From Nostoc sp. NMS2 (GTDB lineage: Bacteria; Cyanobacteriota; Cyanobacteriia; Cyanobacteriales; Nostocaceae): a stretch of DNA of 64,000 nt. The notes below the pieces were generated by a model, which saw only the letters and a list, made by a program, of their open reading frames with translations, had not been told where the DNA came from and searched no databases. Each line of letters starts with the position of its first letter. Positions within the stretch are counted from its first letter, which is position 1. The stretch lies in assembly GCF_017115105.1 (NCBI RefSeq), contig NZ_JABXKH010000167.1, forward strand, positions 62,001-126,000, given 5' to 3'. The translations under genes and the position numbers were made by a program. Shown piece after piece: positions 55,662-64,000 of this stretch.

Positions 55662-57425
55662 ATGGGCAAAGTTGCTTGGATGCTAATAGCTACTCCATTT
55701 ACAACAGTGCAAAGCTGGTGGAGAAAAACCTTTTCTGCACCAACAACAGATGAAACCACTACTCTTTACAGAGCTTGGCGTAACCGTTTTTTGTGGCAGA
55801 GATTGCGTTTATGGTTATGGCTGGCGCTGATTTGTTTGTTGTCTTTTACTTTGCGAGACATTTACGGCTTTTTTTTCGCTTTAAAAGAGTTGGAAAGTCT
55901 GCCAGAAATACTTAGAACTCAACGCCTTGTAATCAATATTGCAATGCTCCTGAGTATACTAATCTGCTTTGCATTACATAAAACTAAATTAGGTCGTAAT
56001 CGTCCAGATTTATTATTTTTGGGGTCTTCTTGGGCAATTAGTCTAGCATCACAGATGTTTGCCACCCTGAGAGGTTTTGCACTACCCGATCCCATCGGTT
56101 GGTCACTGCTGTTCTTGAGCCAAGCTATATTAATGCCAGTCTGCTGGATTGTTCACTTGCTGTCTCAAGTGGGTGTGCTAGTTTACTATTTTGGTGTAAA
56201 TACGTTACTTGGGCTAAAGACACCAGTCCCTGAACACCCAGAAATATATAGTGTGACATTTCTTTTATATATTTTTTGGTTTTGTGCTATATGTGACATT
56301 GGTGTTTATCTATACGATCGCCTGCAACGTTCTGAGTTTTACGCCCGTCAAGAACTGGAATTTGCCTACCAAAAACTCAAGGTTGCAGAAACTAAATATC
56401 GCAGTATTTTTGAAAACGCCGTTGAAGGAATTTTTCAAAGCAGTCCCGATGGACGTTACATTACGGCAAACCCTGCTTTAGCAAGTATTTATGGCTACTC
56501 ATTAGCGGAGGAGGTGACAGCAAATTCCACTGATATTCAACAATTGTATGTTGATCCGAATCGCCGCGCCGAATTTGTGCGGCTGATGGAAAAGTATGGC
56601 AGCATTTCCGAGTTTGAATCCCAAATTTATCGCCAAGATGGGAGTATTGTCTGGATTTCAGAAAAAGCCTACGCAGTGCGTGACGAAAAGGGAAAACTGC
56701 TTTATTACGAAGGTTTGATTGAAGACATTACCCAGCGCAAACAAACTGAAGAAGAACTACGAGTATTTTTCCATGCAGTTTCCCACGACTTACGTAACCC
56801 AGTGCTGGGTACTGTAATGGTGCTGAGAAACTTGCTTGCCCGTCCAGAGGAAAATATTTCGATTTCCCGCTCAATTTTAGAGCGGATGATTCAAAGTAGC
56901 GATCGCCAACTAAACTTAATTAATTCGTTGATGGAAGCTCATATCAGCGAAATGCAAGGTGTCGTTTTGCAACGTCAGCCTGTAAAATTACTGACAATTG
57001 TGGAAGCTGCGATCGTCGATTTGGAACCATTGCTAGAGCAAAATCAAGCCAAGCTGACCAATCTGGTATCCGCAGATTTGCCATTAGTGAATGCAGATCC
57101 CACTCAACTATGGCGAGTTTTTTCTAACTTAATTGTCAATGCTCTCAAACACAATCCCCCTGGATTGCTATTGACAATTAACGCTATCCGTGAAGGTGAG
57201 ATGATTTATTGTACTGTTAGTGATAACGGCGTGGGCATTAGTCAACAACAAAGCGATCGGCTTTTTGACCTTTACTTTCGCGGTGCAAGTATCCGCAATT
57301 CTGTAAGTTTGGGATTGGGCTTATATTTATGTAAGCAAATCATCAATGCTCATGGCGGCGAAATTGGCATGAACAGTGCATTAGATGCAGGGGCAACTTT
57401 CTGGTTTACATTACCTATTAGCTAG
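55662..57425 (+). CDS. Membrane PAS histidine kinase
   Basis: 587 residues from MGKVAWMLIATPF; the frame is open 46 codons upstream through repeat sequence and is not believed. Six hydrophobic segments fill residues about 45-225, then a short coiled coil (ARQELEFAYQKLKVAETKY), a PAS domain (FENAVEGIFQSSPDGRYITA to IEDITQRKQ), DHp with His in AVSHDLRNPV, and a complete HATPase: NLIVNALKHN, DNGVGISQQQ, GLGLYLCKQI. It is related in its last 230 residues to the preceding gene, so the two arose by duplication. No response regulator is adjacent. Confidence 0.88.
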   Translation: MGKVAWMLIATPFTTVQSWWRKTFSAPTTDETTTLYRAWRNRFLWQRLRLWLWLALICLLSFTLRDIYGFFFALKELESLPEILRTQRLVINIAMLLSILICFALHKTKLGRNRPDLLFLGSSWAISLASQMFATLRGFALPDPIGWSLLFLSQAILMPVCWIVHLLSQVGVLVYYFGVNTLLGLKTPVPEHPEIYSVTFLLYIFWFCAICDIGVYLYDRLQRSEFYARQELEFAYQKLKVAETKYRSIFENAVEGIFQSSPDGRYITANPALASIYGYSLAEEVTANSTDIQQLYVDPNRRAEFVRLMEKYGSISEFESQIYRQDGSIVWISEKAYAVRDEKGKLLYYEGLIEDITQRKQTEEELRVFFHAVSHDLRNPVLGTVMVLRNLLARPEENISISRSILERMIQSSDRQLNLINSLMEAHISEMQGVVLQRQPVKLLTIVEAAIVDLEPLLEQNQAKLTNLVSADLPLVNADPTQLWRVFSNLIVNALKHNPPGLLLTINAIREGEMIYCTVSDNGVGISQQQSDRLFDLYFRGASIRNSVSLGLGLYLCKQIINAHGGEIGMNSALDAGATFWFTLPIS

Positions 57426-57655
57426 CACCTAATGCCTGCAAAGTTGCTAATTGAGCTTCTGTTAACCCTTGAATTTCTTCCAGCTTCATACCTTCATAAG
57501 GACGAGGCGCTCTCCAAGTTTGCTCATATTTACCAGTTTGCAAATCCCAGATTTTGATGTTCCATAATTACGGGTTGTTGCGTTAACCCATCAGTATTTG
57601 CTGACCATCTATTGCTGAGAGTCCTGATAGAGAGAGCGATCGCACAGAATTATCT
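57418..57655 (-). pseudogene. C-terminal relic of a WD40-repeat protein
   Basis: Minus-strand reading gives NIKIWDLQTGKYEQTWRAPR then PYEGMKLEEIQGLTEAQLAT and a stop overlapping the kinase 3' end. The IWDLQTGKY is the end of a WD40 blade and RPYEGM..GLTEAQxATLxALGA is the characteristic tail of the large cyanobacterial WD40/NB-ARC or pentapeptide proteins. Upstream the frame is broken by stops (near 57568) and then by unrelated sequence. Confidence 0.7.
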
Positions 57656-57847
57656 ATGTTGCGTATAAAACTAGAAAGCATAGTTTTAGAAAAAGTTGCG
57701 GCTCGACTCAAGTGTTTTGAGGATGACCTTCGTGAAGGAATAAATGACTTTAAAAAATCAATTGACTCTGTTAACAAGACTGTAGATATTTTAACCATAG
57801 TAAAAAATGTTACTGGGATTATTGCAAAAATTCTCGTAATTCTCTAA
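57656..57847 (+). CDS. Small helical protein, hypothetical
   Basis: 63 residues, MLRIKLESIVLEKVAARLKC and FKKSIDSVNKTVDILTIVKN, with a hydrophobic C terminus (GIIAKILVIL). Amphipathic helices throughout. No family recognised. The 5' end overlaps the WD40 relic region. May be real or chance. Confidence 0.4.
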   Translation: MLRIKLESIVLEKVAARLKCFEDDLREGINDFKKSIDSVNKTVDILTIVKNVTGIIAKILVIL

Positions 57848-58044
57848 TTATTTTTACCCCATATTGTATCGGGATAATATGGGGTAAATTCTTTCTCGAT
57901 AAGTTGATATTGGAACTTATCTGTTTTCTCAAGTTATTAGCAACAATCGACAAAGTTGAAAATAAATAATTATAACTTCCAGCTAACTAAGTAACATTTT
58001 ATAGTATGGTGAGTTGAAGATTAAATTTTAGAAGGATACTACTA

Positions 58045-58422
58045 ATGGAAACAGCGATCAATATACTAATAAGCATTATTGCATTAATACATATTGCTTT
58101 TCTAGTTGTACAGATGTTTTTCTGGAATACAAAATTTGTTCAAGAAAAAATAGTTAGAGATTTCACTCCAGAGCAAATTTCTACAATTCTTGCTCACAAT
58201 CAAGGTTTATACAACGGATTTATTGCTGCTGGCTTAATCTGGGGATTATTTATCTTACAATTTCCACAAATTGAGCCTTCATCGATTGTAGTTTTCTTTT
58301 TAATTTGTGTGGCGATCGCAGGTATTTTTGGTAGCATTACTTTGAAACGCCCAACAGCATTTTTAATCCAATCAATACCTGCAATATTGGCTTTATTCTT
58401 GCTGTGGTATCCTCATTTTTAA
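58045..58422 (+). CDS. DUF1304 membrane protein
   Basis: 125 residues with four transmembrane helices. Diagnostic stretches: FLVVQMFFWNTKFVQEKI, AHNQGLYNGFIAAGLIWG and the final IPAILALFLLWYPHF. DUF1304 proteins are small inner-membrane proteins of unknown role. ATG after AGAAGGA-type ribosome site. Confidence 0.88.
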   Translation: METAINILISIIALIHIAFLVVQMFFWNTKFVQEKIVRDFTPEQISTILAHNQGLYNGFIAAGLIWGLFILQFPQIEPSSIVVFFLICVAIAGIFGSITLKRPTAFLIQSIPAILALFLLWYPHF

Positions 58423-58680
58423 AAGATATTATGGGACTCCTATTTGAGTCTTAAAATACACGTAAAGTTGGCTTTACCTACCATGTCGAGGTTTTGGTGT
58501 GCAGAGCCAATCCTACATTCCTGTATGTTAATAAATAGAAAAAGTGTGAGTTAGTTTATAACTTATACTTGGTTTTACTTGAAGTTAAAGCGCACGTATT
58601 ACCAAAATTAATAGGTTAATTTTCATAATGCAAGAAATACCAGAAGAAAATGATATCGAATCTAAACCTATACAACCTAG

Positions 58681-59250
58681 TCATTCAGGAAAAAATAAAC
58701 CGATAGAACAACCAAATCCCGGTAAAAGTGGCGATGTAATTTCATCATCGCCTAACAAAGTAGCAACTAAAACCAACTGTGCTTTTTCTCGCCGATAAAC
58801 TTCAACTTGTTTTGTAAAGCGATCGACAATCCAATACTCATGCACACCTTGCACTGAATAAAGTTTCAATTTTGCTTCCTTGTCTCGAAGTTCGTTTTGT
58901 TTACCAGGCGATAAAACCTCTACTACTAACTCTGGTGCGCCTGTTAAATGTCCCGCTTTATCTTCAATTTGTGCCAGTCGTTCTCGACTTACCCAAACGA
59001 CATCAGGTATAACGCTATCTGCTTGCGAAAAAATCACTCCTGGAGCCACAATTGTTTCCCCTAAACCACTCGAATCTGACCAAGCATCGAGTTGTCGAGC
59101 AATTTTTACACAAACTTGTTGATGACGGCGGTGAGGAGTGCGAGTCACAAAAAGTTCTCCATTAATAATTTCATAGCGCGTCCACTCATTTTCGGGTAGA
59201 ACCTCTAAATCGTGAATTGTCCAGCGTACTCCCTCAATGGCTTGGTTCAT
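58681..59250 (-). CDS. Uma2 family (DUF820) nuclease-fold protein
   Basis: 189 residues, full length. Opening WTIHDLEVLPENEWTRYEII; PD-(D/E)xK-like core with SVIPDVVWVSRERL, GAPELVVEVLSPG (Glu-Val-Leu-Ser), and the KLKLYSVQGVHEYWIVDR that carries the Lys/Tyr. Uma2 proteins are extremely abundant in cyanobacteria and have a restriction-endonuclease-like fold; a biological role is not established. Standing alone. Confidence 0.9.
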   Translation of the reverse strand: MNQAIEGVRWTIHDLEVLPENEWTRYEIINGELFVTRTPHRRHQQVCVKIARQLDAWSDSSGLGETIVAPGVIFSQADSVIPDVVWVSRERLAQIEDKAGHLTGAPELVVEVLSPGKQNELRDKEAKLKLYSVQGVHEYWIVDRFTKQVEVYRREKAQLVLVATLLGDDEITSPLLPGFGCSIGLFFPE

Positions 59251-59325
59251 GATTGTCCCCTTTTGGCTAGTTGCCTTTGTTTAATTTTATCTTTTCTTTG
59301 AGCAAGACAAATATAGGGTTTAAAA

Positions 59326-59449
59326 TAATTCGTAATTCGTAATTCGTAATTCGTAATTCGTAATAGAGCCTCCGGCACGCTCCGCGTTAAGCGTTCGCGT
59401 AGCGTCTCGAAGAGAAGCTATGCCGCAGGCTTTACGTAATTCGTAATTC
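59326..59449. repeat. TAATTCG array with GCCTCCGGCACGC repeat
   Basis: Five TAATTCG units, then AGAGCCTCCGGCACGCTCCG and GTAGCGTCTC-type repeat sequence, then two more TAATTCG units. The inner repeat has been inserted into the array. No gene. Confidence 0.75.
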
Positions 59450-59539
59450 AAGATTGTTACATCAGGGAATTAAAATAATTTGTAATTAGTTAAATTAGAA
59501 CCATAATAATTAAAAGCGGAAGTTTAGGCGAAATTCTGT

Positions 59540-59986
59540 ATGCTGACATTTACCCAACTTAAACCACCTAATTGCGATGTAGCAGTCACTTTTACTCTGG
59601 CGCTGACAGCAGAAGAACGTACCCGCAGCCGTCATCGCTTTGAAACAGAAGATGGTAAAGTTGTGTTTTTACATTTACCCAGAGGAACTGTTTTACACGA
59701 TGGCGATATCCTACTAGAAGAAACCCATAATAGTTTAATCAGAATTACTGCCAAACCAGAACTAGTGCTGACTGCCTTTGCCCAAACACCACTTTTATTA
59801 TTACGCGCAGCATATCATTTGGGAAATCGCCATGTCCCTGTAGAAATTACTCCAACTTATTTACGATTGTCCTCAGATTCAGTTTTACGTGCAATGTTGG
59901 AACAATTGGGGTTAGAAGTTAAAGAAGAAATTTTACCGTTTCAGCCAGAATTAGGAGCTTATGGACAACAGCATCATGCTCACTGA
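59540..59986 (+). CDS. ureE: Urease accessory protein UreE
   Basis: 148-residue nickel metallochaperone that delivers Ni2+ to the UreG-UreF-UreD/urease complex. N-terminal peptide-binding domain ([33 protein letters not shown]) and C-terminal metal domain ([13 protein letters not shown] with the conserved His) are both clear. The tail ends GQQHHAH, a short His-rich end. ureF begins 26 bases before the ureE stop. Confidence 0.95.
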   Translation: MLTFTQLKPPNCDVAVTFTLALTAEERTRSRHRFETEDGKVVFLHLPRGTVLHDGDILLEETHNSLIRITAKPELVLTAFAQTPLLLLRAAYHLGNRHVPVEITPTYLRLSSDSVLRAMLEQLGLEVKEEILPFQPELGAYGQQHHAH

Positions 59987-60653
59987 TAGCCATCTTTTGA
60001 GTATTTTGCAGTTAGCTAGCTCCGCTTTACCTGTGGGAGCATATAGTTATTCTGAAGGCTTAGAAATGCTGGTAGAAAATGGTACGATCGCTAACCAGAC
60101 AAATCTCAAAGATTGGTTAAAAGCAGAGTTGCTATATGGGGCAATTCGGTTAGAGGCGGCGGTGATGGTACGATCGCAGCAAGCTGCAAGAATAGGTGAT
60201 GTAGAGTCCCTCTGCCGTTGGAATCTGTGGTTATCTGCTGCAAGGGAAACAGAAGAATTACGCGCCTCTAGTTGGCAGATGGGGCGATCGCTGATCCAAT
60301 TACTTGGTAAACTAGAACCGCAGATTATACCGATTGCCAATATTGTGGGTAATCCTTGCAATTACGCGATCGCTTTTGGTATTGCCGTTGCCCATTGGCA
60401 AATTAGCATCAAAGCAGCATTACTCGGATATCTGCATAGTTGGGCAAGTAATTTGATTACTGCTGGCGTGAAACTTATCCCCCTTGGACAAACCGCAGGA
60501 CAGCAGTTATTGCTAGATTTGCAACCATTATTTAGCACTGCGGCGTTAGAAATTCTAGCCTTGCAGGATGATGAACTCGCCTGTTGTAGTTGGGGTTTGT
60601 CGCTAGCGAGTATGCAGCATGAAACACAGTATACAAGGTTGTTTAGAAGTTAG
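59961..60653 (+). CDS. ureF: Urease accessory protein UreF
   Basis: 230-residue all-helical protein that gates nickel transfer and acts on UreG GTPase. Features: [21 protein letters not shown] equivalent (read [16 protein letters not shown]), [20 protein letters not shown] and a C-terminal helix ending YTRLFRS. Two starts are possible (59961 or MLTDSHL at 59976); AGGAG stands 3 bases before the first. Overlap with ureE indicates coupling. Confidence 0.94.
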   Translation: MDNSIMLTDSHLLSILQLASSALPVGAYSYSEGLEMLVENGTIANQTNLKDWLKAELLYGAIRLEAAVMVRSQQAARIGDVESLCRWNLWLSAARETEELRASSWQMGRSLIQLLGKLEPQIIPIANIVGNPCNYAIAFGIAVAHWQISIKAALLGYLHSWASNLITAGVKLIPLGQTAGQQLLLDLQPLFSTAALEILALQDDELACCSWGLSLASMQHETQYTRLFRS

Positions 60654-60913
60654 GGCAGAAGAATTTTAGATTTTAGATTTTGGATTTTGGATTGAACAAT
60701 CTAAAATCTACAATCTACGGGAGCATCCCAAATGTGCAAAAACCTTGATAGCCCTCATCCCCTAACCCCTTCTCCCATCTTTGGGAGAAGGGGAACTAGG
60801 TTATGTCTCCCCTCTCCCAAAGATGGGAGAGGGGCTGGGGGTGAGGGAAAAGATTTAAGCTTGCATTGGGATGCTCCCCAATCTACAATCTAAAATCCAA
60901 AATGGTATGACTT
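60654..60913. repeat. Palindromic repeats between ureF and ureG
   Basis: TTTTAGATTTTGGATT units and a large inverted repeat CCCTCATCCCCTAACCCC / GGGGCTGGGGGTGAGGG around TCTCCCATCTTTGGGAGA (60745-60860). ureG may be transcribed through it. Confidence 0.7.
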
Positions 60914-61510
60914 ATGAATGCATTTAGAGTAGGGGTTGCTGGCCCGGTGGGTTCGGGGAAGACGGCTTTGGTGGATGCTTTGTGCAAGGGATTGCGTGAG
61001 CAGTATCAGATTGCGGTGGTGACGAATGATATTTATACTCAGGAGGATGCTCAGTTTTTAGTGCGTTCTCAGGCGTTGGCTAGCGATCGCATTTTGGGTG
61101 TAGAAACTGGTGGTTGTCCTCATACTGCCATCCGCGAAGATGCTTCGATGAATTTGGCGGCAATTGAACAGTTAGAGGAACGTTTTATCGATTTAGATTT
61201 GGTGTTTTTGGAAAGTGGTGGCGATAACTTAGCTGCTACCTTTAGTCCTGAATTAGTAGATTTAACAATTTACGTCATTGATGTTGCAGCAGGCGATAAA
61301 ATTCCCCGCAAAGGCGGCCCAGGCATTACTAAGTCTGATTTGTTGGTGATTAACAAAACTGATTTAGCACCTTATGTTGGTGCAGATTTAAGTGTGATGG
61401 AACGAGATGCTAAAAAAATGCGCGGTGATAAACCTTTTATTTTTACTAATTTAAAAACTCAGTCTGGGCTTGCAGATGTAATTAACTTTGTTTGTATAAA
61501 TATTTGTTGA
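60914..61510 (+). CDS. ureG: Urease accessory GTPase UreG
   Basis: 198 residues, SIMIBI-class GTPase that powers nickel insertion into urease. P-loop [13 protein letters not shown], Switch-type [15 protein letters not shown], metal-binding CPH in [34 protein letters not shown], and NKTDLAPY for guanine. All intact. The structural genes ureABC and ureD are not in the window. Confidence 0.96.
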   Translation: MNAFRVGVAGPVGSGKTALVDALCKGLREQYQIAVVTNDIYTQEDAQFLVRSQALASDRILGVETGGCPHTAIREDASMNLAAIEQLEERFIDLDLVFLESGGDNLAATFSPELVDLTIYVIDVAAGDKIPRKGGPGITKSDLLVINKTDLAPYVGADLSVMERDAKKMRGDKPFIFTNLKTQSGLADVINFVCINIC

Positions 61511-61929
61511 AAAAGAATTCAGAATCAAGACAACTAAATCTGCATATCACTCTTCTGTCACTTTCCGAAGTGAGCAAGTAGTAACTAAGTGAAATTATCC
61601 AGAAGCATAACAAGGTTTAAATTGATTCATTTCTTTCGGTACGTCCATATTCTTTAATACGACCCACGTATTTCTGTACACCTTTACGTTTAATTTATTG
61701 CCCTTGTATTGTGGCAGAAGTATAAGCAATTGATATCAATAAAATTATAGATATTAACCGTTCACCCGATACTTTAGACGTAAACAAAAATATATTTTCT
61801 GCTCACAGAGCCAGTTTGCTAGCTTGACTGAACAAAATTCTCGGTCTCCTAATACACAAACATGATTGCAATGCTGTATATCGCAATCCTAAATAAGATT
61901 ACCGTAGCAGAAGAAGTACTTGATATCAA
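61511..61929. other. Intergenic region, no clear gene
   Basis: 419 bases. A minus-strand run (61605-61730) reads LLPQYKGNKLNVKVYRNTW then VVLKNMDVPKEM, which looks protein-like but has no start codon and no recognised relative. Otherwise AT-rich and empty. Confidence 0.4.
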
Positions 61930-63207
61930 TCAAAAACTCTGAAAAGGAGCTACAGGTAATTGAACACTCACGGTAGTACCGCTTAAGAGGTCAGAACAGA
62001 TTGACAGTTCCCCATTATGAGCATTGACAATGCGTTTGGTAATAGCAAGTCCTAGCCCAGTGCCAGAAGGTTTTGTGGAGAAGAATGGCTGAGAAAGCTT
62101 GCTTATAAATTCTGATGGAATTGGTTCGCCGCCATTGTGGACATTAATACAGACTTTATTTATATGGCAACAATCTACTTTCCACTTAATAATATCTCCT
62201 GGTGTAACTGCCTCACAAGCATTACGAATAATATTAATAAATACTTGTTTAAGTTTGTCCTTATCTCCCAAAATTTTTACTGTAGGCAATACTGGAACAA
62301 ATTCAATTCGTCGTTTCAGAGCTTCTGGCATTTCATGAATGTATACCAGCAACTCATGAATTAGTTCATTCACATCTAATTCACAAAGCTGCAATACTTG
62401 GGGCTTGGCGTAGAGCAAAATTTCACTTAGCAGACGCTCTAAACGACTAGCTTCGCTCAATGCCAATGCTAATCGCTCTTGAGCAGATTCAGTTAAAATG
62501 GTTTTTCGGAAATACTTTAATCCCATAATCATTGTTGTCAAGGGATTACGAATTTCATGCACAATCATGGCAGCAAATTCGCCAATAGCCGCTAATCGTT
62601 CCTGTTCTAAAAGCTTGGCTTGGGTTGCTTGTAATTCTGCGGTACGTTTTTTTATCTCAGCTTCCAAAATCTGATTAAATTTGCACTGTTGTTGATAAAG
62701 ATGATAGTTATCAATTGCTGTTGCTGCTCGTTCAGCAAACAATTCCACAATTTGGATATCTTCTTTTGTAAAATCACGTGGTTGGTGATTAAAAGAACAG
62801 ATAGTACCAATCACCTTATTTTCAGCAGTCCGCAATGGTATTCCTAAATATGCACAATAACCTTCTGGAGCCTGTCCATACTCTGGGTGTTTTTGAGCAT
62901 CTTGCACGGCTAATGAATGACCCGTTTGGATAACAGTACCAGTTAGTAAACCATGTAGTGAATAAACATGTTCGCCCTCGCCCATTTCGAGACTACTGGC
63001 TAGAACAGTTTCAAATCCCTCTTGGCAAAAGGTAACAACTGTCCAATCAACTCCAATAAGTTCGCTGACTCCACAGGCAATATTGTGCAAATAGCTACCC
63101 AGTTCGCCAGTTCGATAGTTTAAAGAAGACAAACGGATTATGATTTGTCGTTCACGCTGCCAAGTTTGGTTGTGCAACAATATTTCGTCATCACTAGTTT
63201 TGCTCAT
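61930..63207 (-). CDS. GAF-domain histidine kinase
   Basis: 425 residues, soluble. GAF domain from about residue 30 to 170 (LSSLNYRTGELGSYLHNIAC, VIGTICSFNHQPRDFTKED), coiled coil (LEAEIKKRTAELQATQAKLL), DHp with phosphoacceptor His in MIVHEIRNPLTTMIM, then N box NIIRNACEA, G1-like VHNGGEPIP, F box FFSTKPSGTGLGLAITKRI. All catalytic motifs are present. The GAF domain lacks the Cys expected of a bilin-binding phytochrome. No partner regulator adjacent. Confidence 0.92.
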   Translation of the reverse strand: MSKTSDDEILLHNQTWQRERQIIIRLSSLNYRTGELGSYLHNIACGVSELIGVDWTVVTFCQEGFETVLASSLEMGEGEHVYSLHGLLTGTVIQTGHSLAVQDAQKHPEYGQAPEGYCAYLGIPLRTAENKVIGTICSFNHQPRDFTKEDIQIVELFAERAATAIDNYHLYQQQCKFNQILEAEIKKRTAELQATQAKLLEQERLAAIGEFAAMIVHEIRNPLTTMIMGLKYFRKTILTESAQERLALALSEASRLERLLSEILLYAKPQVLQLCELDVNELIHELLVYIHEMPEALKRRIEFVPVLPTVKILGDKDKLKQVFINIIRNACEAVTPGDIIKWKVDCCHINKVCINVHNGGEPIPSEFISKLSQPFFSTKPSGTGLGLAITKRIVNAHNGELSICSDLLSGTTVSVQLPVAPFQSF

Positions 63208-64000
63208 GGATACTTATTGCATGGGTTATAAAAGTAATTTCAAAAATTGACTAGATAGTTATTTTGACTAAGCTGTACTATTTTGAGAGAAAGATTCTAC
63301 TAGAGACATTATGCTATTTACGTGCAACAAACTGATTATTTTTTAGTTGAATCAATGTAAATTTATACAACAATTATATATTGAAAAATAAGTGGTGTCA
63401 TCGTGACTAAAGTCAAACAATCTCAGAGTATTATGTAGTGTAATCTATCGGAGATATCGCTTGGCTTCAGTCTGTTGCATTTACGATGATATGGTTCGGT
63501 TTATTTATATAGTAATCCGCTTTGATTATTGAACTGACTTGTGTAGAGTGGGAGTAGGGAATAGGGACTTGTACTGAGCGACTTGTGCCGAGCGAAGTCG
63601 AGGTAAGCCGAAGTAGTGGGAAGTAGAGAATAAGCCTTTTCGGTTGGTACTTAAATTGTTCAAAAATCAAATAGGAGTCCTATATCTAAGAGGATGTTTG
63701 AAAAGTTGTTGCTGATGTATCAAAAAGTTTAGATCCTCCTAAATCCTCCTTAAAAAGGAGGACTTTGAGAAGGCTATTCACCCCTTTTTAAGGCTAGGGG
63801 GGATCTTGGTACAACCATAGACTTTTCAAACAACCTCTAAGTACTTATAGACTGGAAATTTAGAGGCATTTTAGCTTCTACTTGCAGAAATGTCTTACCA
63901 AAGATACTTGTATTTAATATTATTTAAGGTGAGAGATTTTATTTAATCACGATCGCAGTTAAGATTTTAGAAATCTTAATACCATTCTCAGCACACTAGA
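63208..64000. other. Intergenic end region with repeats
   Basis: 793 bases without a recognisable gene to the window edge. Contains the GGGACTTGTACTGAGCGAC cassette (63563-63618) and an inverted-repeat element (63689-63838) with AGAGGATGTTTGAAAAGT / ACTTTTCAAACAACCTCT ends around CTCCTTAAAAAGGAGGA. The last 150 bases are AT-rich; a gene may begin beyond the edge. Confidence 0.5.

Noticed and set aside
58628-58810. 60-codon plus-strand frame MQEIPEENDIESKP
   Set aside because: Most of it is the opposite strand of the Uma2 gene; only about 18 codons are unique, too few to support a gene.
61605-61730. Protein-like minus-strand stretch LLPQYKGNKLNV
   Set aside because: No start codon, short, and no family known to me; kept only as a remark in the intergenic entry.

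Overview
The window is chromosomal DNA of a filamentous, heterocyst-forming-type cyanobacterium, most probably a Nostoc or close Nostocaceae relative. The evidence is the very high density of the HIP1 octamer GCGATCGC, moderate-to-low GC, heptanucleotide tandem repeats (TAATTCG, CCCAATG/C, GGGGAGC types), many palindromic intergenic repeats, and cyanobacterial marker genes (chlI, ycf66, an rpaB-like regulator, isiB flavodoxin, ureEFG, the C4 zinc-ribbon Ser/Thr kinase, Yfr2-like sRNAs). Species cannot be fixed from sequence alone.

Layout. 1-5 kb: minus-strand run with a GT2 glycosyltransferase cut by the window edge, an NTF2/SnoaL-like secreted protein, a 2OG-Fe(II) dioxygenase and an Omp85-type outer-membrane protein. 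5-16 kb: DUF4870 protein, an AT-rich GT14-like glycosyltransferase, Gfo/Idh/MocA oxidoreductase, HNH nuclease, a large GH57/DUF3536 protein, a Ca2+/H+ antiporter, a Ser/Thr kinase and gnd. 16.5-22.4 kb: ycf66, then an accessory stretch with an aspartyl-protease-like pair, an orphan ParD with a 14-residue ParE stump, a VapBC-like pair, and a decayed diversity-generating retroelement (DGR): a TIR / coiled-coil / FGE-sulfatase target protein with a recognisable variable region at its C terminus, avd, a MITE where the template repeat is expected, and a 48-codon stump of the reverse transcriptase. 22.4-34 kb: GHL10 hydrolase, C5 DNA methyltransferase, chlI, a tRNA-Lys relic, an HD-hydrolase gene broken by one in-frame TGA, three tandem Yfr2-like small RNA genes, purH with a duplicated 5' fragment upstream, an rpaB paralogue, GST and an IS110 relic. 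33.4-40.6 kb: ECF sigma/anti-sigma pair, small exported proteins, a cupredoxin lipoprotein, a Tat-type metallophosphoesterase, a lipoprotein and the nickel/cobalt ECF transporter operon cbiMQO. 41.6-52 kb: GT39-type membrane glycosyltransferase, a mannose-1-phosphate guanylyltransferase/degenerate phosphomannomutase fusion, flavodoxin, alpha/beta hydrolase, trhO, tRNA-Ala, DUF2127 and a PlsC-like acyltransferase. 52-64 kb: two related PAS histidine kinases (the first with a repeat-derived insertion and a decayed ATP lobe), a WD40 relic, DUF1304 protein, Uma2 nuclease, ureEFG and a GAF histidine kinase.

How parts work together. The metal transporter cbiMQO and urease accessory genes ureEFG could both serve nickel delivery to urease, although they lie 19 kb apart. 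The DGR cassette would have diversified the ligand-binding face of a TIR receptor; with TR and RT gone locally, it is either frozen or served in trans. The window is unusually rich in small non-autonomous elements with readable target-site duplications: one family with 3-bp TSDs (three copies), one with perfect 10-bp TSDs (two copies), and one with an 8-bp TSD nested inside the second. Short tandem-repeat sequence has also been captured in frame inside two coding genes.
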